DNA of 64,000 nt from Candidatus Sulfopaludibacter sp. SbA3 (lineage in GTDB: Bacteria > Pseudomonadota > Alphaproteobacteria > Caulobacterales > Hyphomonadaceae), in assembly GCA_945913285.1 (NCBI GenBank), contig CAMEDD010000003.1:1-64000 (forward strand). Reading direction: 5' to 3'. This document shows, piece by piece, positions 43,042 through 53,987 of this stretch (the stretch's first letter is position 1; each line of letters opens with the position of its first letter). Both the position numbers and the translations under genes were made by a program. Below the pieces are notes generated by a model. It saw only the letters and a program-made list of their open reading frames with translations. It had not been told where the DNA came from and made no database searches.

Positions 43042-44148
43042 ATGACTGATCCCTATTCGCCGATCGCGCGGTTGCTCCATCACCGCACCCAGGGCCGCCG
43101 CAAGGGCGAGCCCATTGCCCTGCCAATTGTGGCGTCCTCGACCTTTGACCAGCCGGGCGATCCCGACGGCACGCATTTCTATGGGCGCAACGGCAACCCG
43201 ACGGTCGAAGAGGTAGAGGCGGAGCTCGGTATTCTGGAAGCTGCCGGCAGCGTCTTGTTTCCCTCCGGCATGGCCGCCATCGCCTCAGTCTTTTTCGGGC
43301 ATCTCCGGCCGGGTGACCGGGTGCTGGTGCATTCGGACGGCTATTACAATGCGCGCGCCCTGCTCGCCGCCCAGTTCGAACCCATGGGTGTAAGGACGCA
43401 AACCGTACCCACGGCGGACTTTGCTTCGGCCGACTTTACCGGCATCAAGCTCGCATTGATCGAGACGCCCTCCAACCCCGGCCTTGATGTCTGCGATATT
43501 GCCGCAGTGGCTGGCCGCACGAAATCAGCTGGCACGATCCTCGTTGCTGACAATACGACCGCCACCCCGCTTTGCCAGCGCCCACTGGATCTGGGGGCGG
43601 ACATCTCGATCATGGCTGACACGAAGGCGATGGCGGGCCATTCGGACATCCTGGCCGGTCATGTCGCGAGCCGGAATCGCGCCCTCCTCGAACCCGTCAG
43701 AACCTGGCGGCGGCTCGCCGGCGCCGTGGTCAGCCCGTTCGATGCCTATCTGCTTCACCGGGGACTCGAAACGCTGGAACTGCGGGTGGGACGCGCCAAT
43801 TCCAACGCACTGGCCATCGCAACCGCCCTGTCTGGCGATCCCCGCATCAGCGGCCTGCGCTACCCCGGCCTGGTGGGGGACCGCGCGCATACCGTGGCCC
43901 GCCGCCAGATGACGGGCTACGGACCGATCGTCAGTTTCTGCCTGAGCGACCGCGCGGCCGCCGAAGCGTTCATCGCCCGCCACCCCCTGCTCGCCGCCGC
44001 AACCAGTTTTGGCGGCGTTCATTCGAGCGCCGAATGCCGCATCCGCTGGGGCGACGCGGTGCCGGAAGGGTTCATAAGGATGGCTTGCGGCATCGAACCC
44101 GTTGGCGATCTGGTCGCGGCAACGCTCGCCGCATTGGACGCCGGTTAG
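43042..44148 (+). CDS. Cys/Met metabolism PLP-dependent enzyme
   Basis: 368-residue fold-type I PLP enzyme of the cystathionine gamma-synthase/beta-lyase/gamma-lyase family. YGRNGNPTVEEVEAELGILE, then PSGMAAI, and the Schiff-base Lys in ADTKAMAGHSD identify it. The C-terminus has the SFGGVHSSAE substrate loop. The variant active-site ADTK (SATK in most) blurs which reaction it carries out; beta-lyase is my guess. It follows DUF1330 by 81 bases. Confidence 0.88.
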   Translation: MTDPYSPIARLLHHRTQGRRKGEPIALPIVASSTFDQPGDPDGTHFYGRNGNPTVEEVEAELGILEAAGSVLFPSGMAAIASVFFGHLRPGDRVLVHSDGYYNARALLAAQFEPMGVRTQTVPTADFASADFTGIKLALIETPSNPGLDVCDIAAVAGRTKSAGTILVADNTTATPLCQRPLDLGADISIMADTKAMAGHSDILAGHVASRNRALLEPVRTWRRLAGAVVSPFDAYLLHRGLETLELRVGRANSNALAIATALSGDPRISGLRYPGLVGDRAHTVARRQMTGYGPIVSFCLSDRAAAEAFIARHPLLAAATSFGGVHSSAECRIRWGDAVPEGFIRMACGIEPVGDLVAATLAALDAG

Positions 44149-44174
44149 CGTCAAAACGGCCCGCTGGTCGGATC

Positions 44175-44201
44175 ATGACAGCCGATTAACGTTAGTATAC
44201 T
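44175..44201 (+). promoter_or_regulatory. Possible sigma-70 promoter of the carboxylesterase
   Basis: ATGACA (44175-44180) and TATACT (44196-44201) with a 15-base spacer lie 30 bases before the esterase ATG; the spacer also holds TAACGTTA, an 8-base palindrome. The spacing is shorter than ideal. Confidence 0.35.
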
Positions 44202-44230
44202 GATCACGGCCAAGGCATGGGAACCTGAGT

Positions 44231-46168
44231 ATGCGGCGTCTGAGTATAGTTTTCTTTTTTGTCCTTGCGATTGCCGCAGGCATTGGATGGTTCGTTCTGC
44301 GCCAGCCGCCGAAACCGCTCGATATTTCCGAGCCGGTCCGTATCCATCAGGGCATCGTGATTGGCGGCATCGACGCGGACAACAGGGCGATCCGCGTGTT
44401 CAACGGCATTCCTTATGCAACCGCCGAACGCTGGACCGCGCCGGCCGCGCCGCCTCAATGGGGCGCCACGTCGCGCGATACCCGCGCGTTCGGGCCGGAA
44501 TGCATCCAGCCGCGCACCCGGTTCGGATCGTTCGTTAACCAGATTATCGACGGCATGGGCCTGTCGATGATCGAGCGGACGGCGGCACGCATTGCGATGT
44601 CGGCTCAGGAGCCCCCGCCGGAAGCTGAAAACTGCCTCGTACTGAACGTACGCACTGCGAATCTCAAGGGCGCCGAGCCGCAGCCCGTGATGGTCTGGAT
44701 CCATGGCGGCGCGCACCAGTATGGGTCCGGCTCCAGCGGGATTTACCAGTCCAACGGGCTCGTCGAACAAGGCGTGGTCCTGGTCACAATCAACTACCGG
44801 CTCGGCGCATTCGGATATCTGGCCCACCCCGCGCTCACCGAAGAGGCCGGCACGTCCGGCAATTACGGCCTGCTCGACCAGGCGGCGGCGCTGGGCTGGG
44901 TGCGCGACAACATCTCCGCGTTCGGCGGCGATCCCGGGAACGTAACGATCTTCGGCGAAAGCGCAGGCGCCCAGTCTGTCACCGAACTGATGGCGATGCC
45001 CGCCGCAAACGGGCTGTACCACAAGGCCATACTGCAGAGCGGCGCCAGCACCGGAAACCTCTTGCACCTCAAGCGGTCTCCCATGGCCGGCATCAAGAGC
45101 GCCGAAGAAGCCGGCGCCGATTTCCTGTCCTCCCTTGCCCCGCCAGCGGCGACTGCAGTGGATCTGCGCGCCATTCCCGCCGCAGCGATCATCTCGCGCG
45201 GCGAAGCCCGCAGCGATCTCAACGGCTATTTCCTTCCGGTTGTGGATGGCCGGGTCATCCCGCGGCCGATCGGTGCGGCGTTCCGGGATGGAACCGTGCC
45301 GAAAGTGCCGATGCTGGCCGGCTACAACGCCGATGAGGGCAGCCTGTTCTACGATAGCCTCCAGTCGCCGACGATCCTGCGCTCTCAGCTGACAGGACCG
45401 CTGGAGGAGCGCGAAGCCGCTTTGGCGGAGGTGTTCGGACGCAATCCTGCCAAGGCGCTGCAGGCACTTTACGGCATGGACACGCCAGAAACCTGGGACA
45501 AGGGCGCGGCAGACATGCTGGGCGACGACCTTTTCGGCGTTCACATGCGCTTTGTTGGCCGGCTGAATGCCGAGGCGGGCCAGCCGACCTTCCTCTATCA
45601 CTTCACGCGCGTGCCCCCCTCGAAACGCCAGACGATCGGCGCGTTCCATGCCGCCGAAATCTCCTTCGTTTTCGACAGCCATCTCAGCGGCATGAAGATC
45701 ACCGCTGCGGATCGCAAGCTAACCGATCAGATGGTCAGGTTCTGGGCGAACTTTGCGCGCTCCGGCAATCCAAACGGTCCGGGTCTGCCCGAATGGCAGC
45801 CGACCCGTTCGGAAAAGGACGTCTGGCTTGAACTCGATGCCACGCCTGAGCCCATCGAAGGGCTGCGCGCCCGCAAGCTCGACATTCTGGAGGAGAGTCT
45901 GCTGAAGCGCCTCGCTGCGGTCGCAGGCGCGCCGCCTGCCGCTGAGCCATCGGCCGAAACCACACCGGCGCCCGCAGGAATACCCAGTCTGCCAATCCGG
46001 CAACCTGTAAAGGCCCGCCCCCGCACACCGGCTCCTGCCCCGGCTGAGCCCTCGGTCGCGGTGTCCGGTTTTATCACGCCTCAGCCCGCGCCGGCCGAGC
46101 CTGAACCGGCCCCAGCTGATGCGGCTCCGGTTGAAACGCCCGCGGCGCCTGCCTCAGGCAGTGAGTAA
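44231..46168 (+). CDS. Type B carboxylesterase with Pro/Ala-rich tail
   Basis: 645 residues. An N-terminal hydrophobic segment (5-23) anchors or exports the protein. The carboxylesterase type B fold follows with WIHGGAHQYGSG and nucleophile Ser244 in FGESAGAQS. The Glu is in GYNADEGSLFY and the His in GAFHAAEISFVF. About 95 residues after position 550 are low-complexity Pro/Ala/Glu, an unusual tail that may span the periplasm or cell surface. It converges on msrC with a 15-base overlap. Confidence 0.9.
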   Translation: MRRLSIVFFFVLAIAAGIGWFVLRQPPKPLDISEPVRIHQGIVIGGIDADNRAIRVFNGIPYATAERWTAPAAPPQWGATSRDTRAFGPECIQPRTRFGSFVNQIIDGMGLSMIERTAARIAMSAQEPPPEAENCLVLNVRTANLKGAEPQPVMVWIHGGAHQYGSGSSGIYQSNGLVEQGVVLVTINYRLGAFGYLAHPALTEEAGTSGNYGLLDQAAALGWVRDNISAFGGDPGNVTIFGESAGAQSVTELMAMPAANGLYHKAILQSGASTGNLLHLKRSPMAGIKSAEEAGADFLSSLAPPAATAVDLRAIPAAAIISRGEARSDLNGYFLPVVDGRVIPRPIGAAFRDGTVPKVPMLAGYNADEGSLFYDSLQSPTILRSQLTGPLEEREAALAEVFGRNPAKALQALYGMDTPETWDKGAADMLGDDLFGVHMRFVGRLNAEAGQPTFLYHFTRVPPSKRQTIGAFHAAEISFVFDSHLSGMKITAADRKLTDQMVRFWANFARSGNPNGPGLPEWQPTRSEKDVWLELDATPEPIEGLRARKLDILEESLLKRLAAVAGAPPAAEPSAETTPAPAGIPSLPIRQPVKARPRTPAPAPAEPSVAVSGFITPQPAPAEPEPAPADAAPVETPAAPASGSE

Positions 46169-46621
46169 GATCCGGCAGATTTCGGTAAGCCCGGCCTGAT
46201 CCGTTTCGTCGAAGGCGTCATAGTCCGTAGAATCGACGTCGAGGACGCCGACCAGTTCGCCATTCGCCTTGAACACGGGCACGACGATCTCGGAATTGGA
46301 GGCCGAATCGCAGGCGATGTGCCCCGGAAATTCGTGAACGTCGGGAACGATGATCGGCTTGCGTGTCGCCGCCACATGGCCGCACACGCCCTTGCCAAAC
46401 GGGATCCGCAGGCAGCCGAGCGTGCCCTGGTAGGGACCGACAACGAGTTCGCCGGGTTTCAAAGGATCAACCAGGTAAAAGCCGGTCCAGAAAAAGCGCG
46501 GCTTGAAGGCCAGCGTCAGCAGGCAGGCCGCGCTCGCGTAGCGCGCCGTTTCGGAGGTTTCGCCAGCCACCACGCTCGCGATTTCCTTTGTCAGCTGCCG
46601 GTACGCCTCTGCCTTGTCCAT
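46154..46621 (-). CDS. msrC: Free methionine-(R)-sulfoxide reductase (GAF domain)
   Basis: 155-residue GAF-fold enzyme that reduces free Met-R-sulfoxide. Cys70, Cys80 and Cys104 keep the exact 10 and 24 residue spacing of the E. coli enzyme's Cys84/94/118 catalytic set. FFWTGFYLVDP and the SEIVVPVF strand complete the fold. ATG 46621 is used; an upstream frame to 46678 is Arg-rich and lacks support. Likely part of oxidative stress repair. Confidence 0.92.
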   Translation of the reverse strand: MDKAEAYRQLTKEIASVVAGETSETARYASAACLLTLAFKPRFFWTGFYLVDPLKPGELVVGPYQGTLGCLRIPFGKGVCGHVAATRKPIIVPDVHEFPGHIACDSASNSEIVVPVFKANGELVGVLDVDSTDYDAFDETDQAGLTEICRILLTA

Positions 46622-46761
46622 ATCCTGCCTCTCTGCGGTCACCGGCCGCCTGTACCGCCGGATCGAGGCTCGCCGCAAGTGCCCGTTGAAGCGGCAGGCG
46701 ACCTCTGAAATAGTCTGGCAGGTGAACTCGGGTTCGGAATCGCGGGGAGGGTCGGGCGTTT

Positions 46762-47556
46762 ATGCGCAGGTTGAGGACGCCCCTGAGCGCGCTGGCCCTC
46801 TGCCTGTTGCTCGCAGCGCCATCGCTCGCCCAGCCTGCGCCCGCAAACGACAGCGAAACCGGGTCTGGCGACTATGTCGAAGTCTTTGACGGCGATGTTG
46901 AAGCGATCCCGGAGCCTGGGCTCGAAACCGATCTCGACGCCGTAGATGAAGCCCACGCCGCCTACCTCTCTGATCCGGCACTGCAACTCGAACGTCCCGA
47001 GCAGGATATCGAGGTTGCGGACCCGCCCGATCCGCCGCCGGACTGGCTGCGCGCGTTCGGGGAATTTCTGGACTCACTCGCTCCCCTCTTTCGCATCATA
47101 TTCTGGATCGCAGTCGCGCTTGTGGTGGCCGGACTTTTGTACTTCATCTTCGGTGAAGCGGTGCGCCTCAGATTTGGCGGGCCCCGCAAGCCGAAGGGCA
47201 CTTTGCCGGATGATGTGCTGACGGATTTGCGCCCGGATGCCGACGCCGCCCGTTCGCTGCTCGACGAAGCGGACGCGCTCGCCCGCGCCGGACGGTTCGC
47301 CGAGGCGGTTCACCTCCTGCTCTTCCGGTCCATTGAGGGTATCCAGACGCGCCTTGACGGCGGCGTTCCGACATCCCTGACGGCGCGCGAGATCGCAGGG
47401 CTCGGTAAACTGCCGGACCGCGCCAGGCGGGCGCTGAAACCCATCATCCAGGTTGTGGAGCGCAGCTTCTTCGGAGGCCGCGATGTCGACGCCGTTGGCT
47501 GGCAGGAAGCAAGACGCAGTTACGAAGACTTTGCATTCGGTGAGGGCTGGGCATGA
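46762..47556 (+). CDS. DUF4129 membrane protein, first gene of the MoxR operon
   Basis: 264 residues with signal peptide (1-23), an acidic periplasmic segment (24-95), one membrane helix (about 108-130) and a cytoplasmic DUF4129 domain (165-264, LLDEADALARAGRFAEAVHLLLFRSI). DUF4129 is often found with MoxR and DUF58 genes, but its role is unknown. The next gene starts inside its last codons. A weak candidate -35 (TTGAAG, 46686) with AAATAG about 17 bases further may drive the operon. Confidence 0.85.
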   Translation: MRRLRTPLSALALCLLLAAPSLAQPAPANDSETGSGDYVEVFDGDVEAIPEPGLETDLDAVDEAHAAYLSDPALQLERPEQDIEVADPPDPPPDWLRAFGEFLDSLAPLFRIIFWIAVALVVAGLLYFIFGEAVRLRFGGPRKPKGTLPDDVLTDLRPDADAARSLLDEADALARAGRFAEAVHLLLFRSIEGIQTRLDGGVPTSLTAREIAGLGKLPDRARRALKPIIQVVERSFFGGRDVDAVGWQEARRSYEDFAFGEGWA

Positions 47557-48765
47557 GCACAGCAACAGAGTCCCGTTCGCCCTTTTCTGCCCGCGTCATG
47601 GCGATCCTGATCGCGGTCGCCGCGATCTCGTTCGGGGCCGTGCTTGTGATGGCCGGGTGGGCGCCTGAACTGCGGGACCGTAACCGCGCCGGTGATCATC
47701 CGTTTTCCACATCAGCGCTTGGGTTCAATGGCCTCGTGCGCCTGCTCGAGACGTCAGGTTATCCGGTCAAGATATCGCGGCTCGCGAGCGACCTCGAAAC
47801 GCGCTCGTACGGGCTGATGATCGTCACATTATCCGCAGACGCCAGTTTCCAGCCGCTTGTCGACAAGTCCTTCCAACCCGCAACACTGGTTGTTCTGCCA
47901 AAATGGTATGGCCGCACGGACCCGGTGAACCCAGCCCGGCAATCAGATACCCGGTTCATCGACGCGAGTGAACTCAATGACCGTATCCGGACCATCTATT
48001 CCGGCGCCGAGATCGTGCGCGTGAAACCGCCGGGCGTCGCGGATACGCCTTTCGGCCAGGTCCCGATCAAGCCCGATATACGGTTGCAGCTGATCAGCGA
48101 CACATCGCTGGCAACCGTGATTGGCGCCGATAACGGTGCGCTGCTGGCCTATGACCCGGTCCGCAGCCTGTACATCCTCAGCGATCCCGACATGCTGAAC
48201 ACGTTCGGCCTCGCCGAGCGTGATAATGCCCGCTTCGCAGTCCAGCTGGTAGACTTGCTTCGCCAAGATGCGTCAGAACCCATCCTGATCGACGCCGCGC
48301 TGCACGGGTTCGAGCGATCCGAGAACTTGCTCAAGATGATGTTCAGCGTGCCCTATATCGGCGTCACGCTTGTGGCACTCGCCGCAGCGCTCCTCCTCGG
48401 TTGGGCCGCCGCGATCCGCTTTGGCCCGCCGATGCGCGAGGAACGGGCGATCGCGCTCGGCAAGCAGGCACTGGCAGACAACTCTGCCGGCCTCGTCGCG
48501 ATGGCGCGGCGCGAGGCCCGAATGGCTCCGGGCTTCCTCGCGCTCGTCCGCCGCCGGCTCGCGCGGGAGATCGGCGCACCGCGCTGGCTGAGCGAGACCC
48601 AGTTGACGGAAATTTTTGATCATCTCGGACCTGATCCCGAAACGGGCCGGACTTTTTCACAAATGGAAGCGGAGCTGAAACAGCCCGCCGCAAGCCGCGA
48701 AGACCTGCTCGCAAAAGCGCGCGGGCTGTATCGCTGGCGCAAGGACGTTATCAGGAGAACACTCA

Positions 48766-48779
<14 letters not shown>
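47553..48779 (+). CDS. DUF4350-like membrane protein
   Basis: 408 residues. A membrane helix (about 12-33) is followed by a large probable periplasmic or extracytoplasmic domain of the DUF4350 type (about 45-265) with [15 protein letters not shown], and a second helix (about 270-290) before a cytoplasmic tail. ATGA overlap links it to the upstream gene, and it runs 14 bases into moxR. DUF4350 may be a degenerate ligand-binding fold; that is inference. Confidence 0.82.
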
Positions 48780-49718
<939 letters not shown>

Positions 49719-49722
<4 letters not shown>

Positions 49723-51032
49723 TTTCGCCCACGCTCCGCGCGATCTTCCTGATGCTGCTGGGCCTGCCCCTGCTGGTCGCCATCGCGTTGCTGGCGCCGG
49801 AGCTCTGGATTGTGTCAGCCGGGTGGATCGCCGCGGTTGGGGCGCTGATCGGCGTGGATACTCTGCTCGGCGCTTCGGTTCGGCAGTACGCAGTCAAAGT
49901 CTGCCTGCCGCCGATACTTTATGTCGGCAGCGCGGACGATGTTGAGATCGAACTTTCGTTCGAGAACGGACCGCTTCCGGCGCGCGTCGAAGTTCAACTC
50001 GAAACCAACGCCCTGCTCGGCACCCGTGAGCCCCAGGGCCTGCGCGGCTGGGACGGCCGGATCCGTGCGCATACGATCAGTGTTACGCCCTCGCGGCGCG
50101 GCATGGCGCAGATCATCCGCCTCTGGAGCCGCTGGCAGGGGCCGCTCGGTCTCATCCAGAAACGCCATGTCGAGCTGCTGAACCTGAACGTTCCGGTAAC
50201 CCCCAATGTCCGCTGGGTGCGCGACGAAGCCATCCGCCTGTTCTCTCGCGATGCAGAATTCGGCATCAAGACGCAGATTGAGCGCGGCGACGGCAGCGAA
50301 TTTGATGCCTTGCGAGAGTTTGCCTCCGGCATGGACCGCCGAGCGATCGACTGGAAACACTCCGCCCGCCACCGCGCCCTCCTGGCCAAGGAGTTCAAGA
50401 CCGAGCGCAATCACAATATCGTCTTCGCCTTCGACACCGGCCGTCTTATGAGCGAACCGCTCGGCGGTGTGCCGAAGCTCGACCGGGCGGTCACCGCGGG
50501 CTTACTGCTTGCCTATGTGTCACTGCGCAACGGCGACCGGACGATGTTCTACGGGTTTGCGGACCACCCCGGGGCCAATAGCGGCTTCCTGACGGGCACG
50601 AGCAGCTTCCCGAAGGCGCAGGCAGTCGTCGCCGGAATGGACTATTCCGAGGACGAAGCAAATTTCACCCTCGCCCTGTCGAAACTCGGATCGCAGCTGC
50701 AGCGCCGGAGCCTCGTCATCATCTTCTCCGATTTCGTCGACACGATCTCCGCCGAACTGATGCTGGAAAACGTCAAGCGCCTGACAGACCGCCACCTCGT
50801 CCTGTTCGCGACCTTCGAAGACGCCGCCTTGTCCCAGATGGCCGACGCCGCCCCGGGCACTGCGCAGGATGTCGCCCGCGCCGTCATCGCCGACACGTTG
50901 CTGTCTGAGCGCGATGTCGTGTTGCGGCGACTGCAACGCCTCGGCGTGCAGATCATCGAGACAACGCCTGGGAAGTTCAGCAGTGAACTTGTATCGCGCT
51001 ACCTTCAGATCAAGCAGAGGGACATGCTGTGA
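49719..51032 (+). CDS. DUF58 (vWA-like) membrane protein
   Basis: 437 residues starting at GTG 49719, overlapping moxR by GTGA. Two N-terminal membrane helices (about 5-45) precede a beta-rich part and the DUF58 core [22 protein letters not shown] (near 192). A vWA-like segment follows with FAFDTGRLM, where the usual DxSxS metal site is DTGR. This is the expected MoxR partner. Confidence 0.9.
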
Positions 51033-52030
51033 GCGATCTCCTCAAGTCTTACCGCTTTCGTGAAGAGCGCCAGTCCGATTGGGCGAAGCTCGACCAGATC
51101 CTCACGCGGGCCGAAGGCGGCGGCGTGAAGAGCCTTACCGACGACCAGATGCTCGCCCTGCCCCGCCTGTACAGGCAGGCCGTCTCGTCGCTTTCGGTGG
51201 CGCGCTCCATCTCGCTCGACCAGAACGTGATCAATTATCTCGAGAGCCTCTGCACCCGCGCCTACTTCTTCGTGTACGGCGCCCGCACGACGATCGGTGA
51301 GCGGATGATGCTGTTCCTGCGCAAGGACTGGCCGGCCGCCGTCAGCGGGTCCGTCTGGAATACGCTGATCGCGGCGTTCTTCTTCTTTGGCGGATGGGCC
51401 CTCGCCTTCTTCCTCTGCCTTCAGGATATGGACTGGTTCTGGACCTTCCATGGCCAGAACTTCATGGACGCACGCAACCCGGACGCAACGGCCGAGTATC
51501 TTCGAGGCACGATTTACACCCTCGAAGGCGGTACAGGCGAAGGTGAGCTCTCGGCCTTTGCCAGCTTCCTGTTCAACAACAACGCCCAGATCGCGCTCCT
51601 CGCATTCGCCCTCGGCTTTGCTTTTGGCATCCCCACTGCCTGGCTGCTGGTCTATAACGGGGTTATGATCGGCTCCCTCTATGCCGTGTTCTGGGACAAA
51701 GGTCTCGGCTACGAATTCACTGGCTGGCTGATGATCCACGGCGTGACGGAGATTTCCGCCATCGTGCTGGCTGGCGCGGCCGGCTTCGTGATTGGCGGCG
51801 CAGTCGCCTTTCCGGGGGCGCATTCACGGATCGCCTCGGCGCGCCTCGCCGGCCAGCGCGCCGCGACGATTGCGATGGGCTGCGTCTTGATGCTCATCAT
51901 CGCGGCCCTGCTGGAAGGGTTTGGCCGCCAGCTGATCAATTCTGACGTTGTTCGCTACGCCATCGCCGGCGCGACGCTCGTCTTCTGGCTGGTCTATTTC
52001 TATGCCCCGCGCAAAGAGCTGCCAGTATGA
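51029..52030 (+). CDS. Stage II sporulation protein M-like membrane protein
   Basis: 333 residues starting at GTG 51029 (AGAGGGA upstream), overlapping DUF58. An N-terminal cytoplasmic helix bundle is followed by about five membrane helices from residue 107. It has the SpoIIM/UPF0106-type core (FLFNNNAQIALLAFALGFAFG, GVTEISAIVLAGAAGF). SpoIIM in Bacillus belongs to a septal peptidoglycan-hydrolase complex; in non-sporulating bacteria the role is unknown. Confidence 0.88.
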   Translation: MSDLLKSYRFREERQSDWAKLDQILTRAEGGGVKSLTDDQMLALPRLYRQAVSSLSVARSISLDQNVINYLESLCTRAYFFVYGARTTIGERMMLFLRKDWPAAVSGSVWNTLIAAFFFFGGWALAFFLCLQDMDWFWTFHGQNFMDARNPDATAEYLRGTIYTLEGGTGEGELSAFASFLFNNNAQIALLAFALGFAFGIPTAWLLVYNGVMIGSLYAVFWDKGLGYEFTGWLMIHGVTEISAIVLAGAAGFVIGGAVAFPGAHSRIASARLAGQRAATIAMGCVLMLIIAALLEGFGRQLINSDVVRYAIAGATLVFWLVYFYAPRKELPV

Positions 52031-52980
52031 CAAAGCCCCCGGTCAAGATGGCGCCGGTCAATGCCGCTACGGCGATCAGCCGCGAGGCCGCAGTCCAACG
52101 CCGCGCGCGCTTTGCCGAAGAGCTGCGCCAGTCCAAAACCGTGCGCCGCCTCGTGACACCCGAAGGCGCAGCCATCCAGCTGCGACTTGCCAGCGTGGCA
52201 GAGCGTGCCGGCGCCTTCATGATCGACCTTGCGATCCAATGGGCCATCGTGATCGCCACCCTCATGGGGCTCGGCTATATGGGCAGTGCCCTGAGCCCTG
52301 GCAGCGCCAATATCGCCTTTGCCTTCTGGCTGGTTTTCTTCTTTTTCCTGCGCAACTTCTACTACATCTTCTTCGAGATCGGTCAGCGCGGCGCGACCCC
52401 TGGCAAGCGGATTCTGGGGCTTCGCGTTGCAGCCCGTGACGGAGGCCGGCTGACGGCCAATTCCGTGCTCGCACGAAACTTCATCCGCGAGATCGAGATC
52501 GGCCTGCCCTTTCAGTTTGTCCTGATGGGCGCAGACCAGTTCGGCGCCTGGATGGCGCTGTTCGGCCTTCTCTGGTCCGGCGTATTCCTGCTATTTCCGG
52601 TCTTCAACAAGGACAAGATGCGTGTCGGTGACCTGCTCGCCGGTACCTGGGTCATCAAGGCGCCCAAGGCCAAACTGATGGAAGATATCGCCTCATCGAC
52701 GGCTCGGCCGGAGACGGCTTCGCGATTTGCGTTCTCGGCGGCGCAAACCGAGGTTTATGGGATCCACGAGCTGCACGTCCTGGAGGATGTGCTGCGTCAG
52801 TCCACAGCCGAAATCAAAGCGCGGGTTGCGGGCCGTATCCGCACGAAGATAAGCTGGTCGCGCACTGACGGCGAAGCGGATGTTGCATTCCTGGAGGCCT
52901 ACTACGCCGCGCTCCGGAAACGCCTTGAGCAACGCATGCTTCTCGGCGATCGCAAATCCGACAAGTTCGACGTCCGCTGA
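52027..52980 (+). CDS. RDD-family membrane protein with cytoplasmic tail
   Basis: 317 residues. RDD domain with three or four helices (about 60-200), beginning ASVAERAGAFMIDLAIQW with the Arg and Asp of the family name, and GQRGATPGKRILGLRV. The 100-residue C-terminal tail is soluble and helix-rich (LEDVLRQSTAEIKARVAGRI) and is not part of a standard RDD. ATGA overlap with the SpoIIM-like gene makes it the last of six coupled genes. Confidence 0.88.
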   Translation: MTKPPVKMAPVNAATAISREAAVQRRARFAEELRQSKTVRRLVTPEGAAIQLRLASVAERAGAFMIDLAIQWAIVIATLMGLGYMGSALSPGSANIAFAFWLVFFFFLRNFYYIFFEIGQRGATPGKRILGLRVAARDGGRLTANSVLARNFIREIEIGLPFQFVLMGADQFGAWMALFGLLWSGVFLLFPVFNKDKMRVGDLLAGTWVIKAPKAKLMEDIASSTARPETASRFAFSAAQTEVYGIHELHVLEDVLRQSTAEIKARVAGRIRTKISWSRTDGEADVAFLEAYYAALRKRLEQRMLLGDRKSDKFDVR

Positions 52981-52995
52981 GTATCAGCTGGAGCG

Positions 52996-53976
52996 TCAGG
53001 CTTTTGCGGCTGTATCCCGGCCTTCGTCGCGGCCCTGCGGATAAAGCGGGATCTTGAGACAATGCTTCCCCAGGCGAACGATGATTGAAGTGGAAACAAC
53101 GAGCGGGGACGCAAATATCTTCAACGCGGCTACCAGGTTTCTTGCTCTCACTGCGTCAATGAGCTTCATCCATGCCAGATCAATCTGAGTCTGCGTCAGA
53201 TGCTCCCGAAGCGCCGACCTGGCCTCGGAAGAAACGCCCGGCCCCGTTAACAGCGCAAGATCCGAATCGAGCACCTTCTGCATAGCCTTGGTAGGAATAT
53301 CCTTCGACAACGATCCTGCACGGTTCAAGGCTATGTATCCACACGGATCAATCACATCCAGCTTCGCACCGGCCGCTAGCGAGCGGGCGTAAAAATCGTA
53401 GTCCTCGGAGAGGCGCATATCTTCGCGAAACGACAGACCGTGCTTGAACAAAAAAGCGGTTCGCATCATCGGCTTCAAATAGCCGAGCTCCCGCCTGAAA
53501 CCGACATGCCGCAAAGTGTTCTCCCGCACGAAGCGCGCGAGATCTATGCGAACCGTCCCCAGCGTCTCGTCCCGCCAGACCCTGAAGCCTTCTTCGGGCC
53601 TCTGGCCCGGCCAGATACGGATGATGTCATCTGCGATGAAATCAGCATCGCTGCGCTCAGCATGTTCCAGCAATTTGGCCATGCGGCCCGGCAGAAGGAA
53701 GTCGTCTGCATCAAGACCGGCGACCCAGGCCGTCTCAACCATCCGGAGCCCTGTATTCCGCGCCGCGCCGGGTCCGCCATTCCGGGCGTGACGCCGGACC
53801 GTCAATTGCGGGTGCTGCGCGGCCAGAGCTGTGAGGCGTTCAGAACTGTTATCGGCCGAGCAATCGTCGATAACGATGATCCGCACAGGAACTGTCTGTG
53901 CCAGCGCGCTCTCCACCGCTTTCACGATGGTTGCGCCAGCATTGTAACACGGGATGACGAGCGTAGCTTTTTCCAT
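52996..53976 (-). CDS. Family 2 glycosyltransferase
   Basis: 326 residues from ATG 53976, the position giving the fold start ATLVIPCYNAGATIVKAV. DDCSADNSSERL and the metal motif GLDADDF (about 95) are the GT-A signature; ARNGGPGAARNTG follows the loop. It transfers a sugar in polysaccharide or glycan synthesis. A longer in-frame start (54045) would overlap the upstream glycosyltransferase. It is 16 bases from the RDD stop (convergent). Confidence 0.9.
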   Translation of the reverse strand: MEKATLVIPCYNAGATIVKAVESALAQTVPVRIIVIDDCSADNSSERLTALAAQHPQLTVRRHARNGGPGAARNTGLRMVETAWVAGLDADDFLLPGRMAKLLEHAERSDADFIADDIIRIWPGQRPEEGFRVWRDETLGTVRIDLARFVRENTLRHVGFRRELGYLKPMMRTAFLFKHGLSFREDMRLSEDYDFYARSLAAGAKLDVIDPCGYIALNRAGSLSKDIPTKAMQKVLDSDLALLTGPGVSSEARSALREHLTQTQIDLAWMKLIDAVRARNLVAALKIFASPLVVSTSIIVRLGKHCLKIPLYPQGRDEGRDTAAKA

Positions 53977-53987
53977 CGGTTTTGGCT

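Noticed and set aside
44204-45682. 492-codon minus-strand frame opposite the carboxylesterase
   Set aside because: Composition is Arg/Gly/His rich and the esterase on the other strand has a full catalytic triad.
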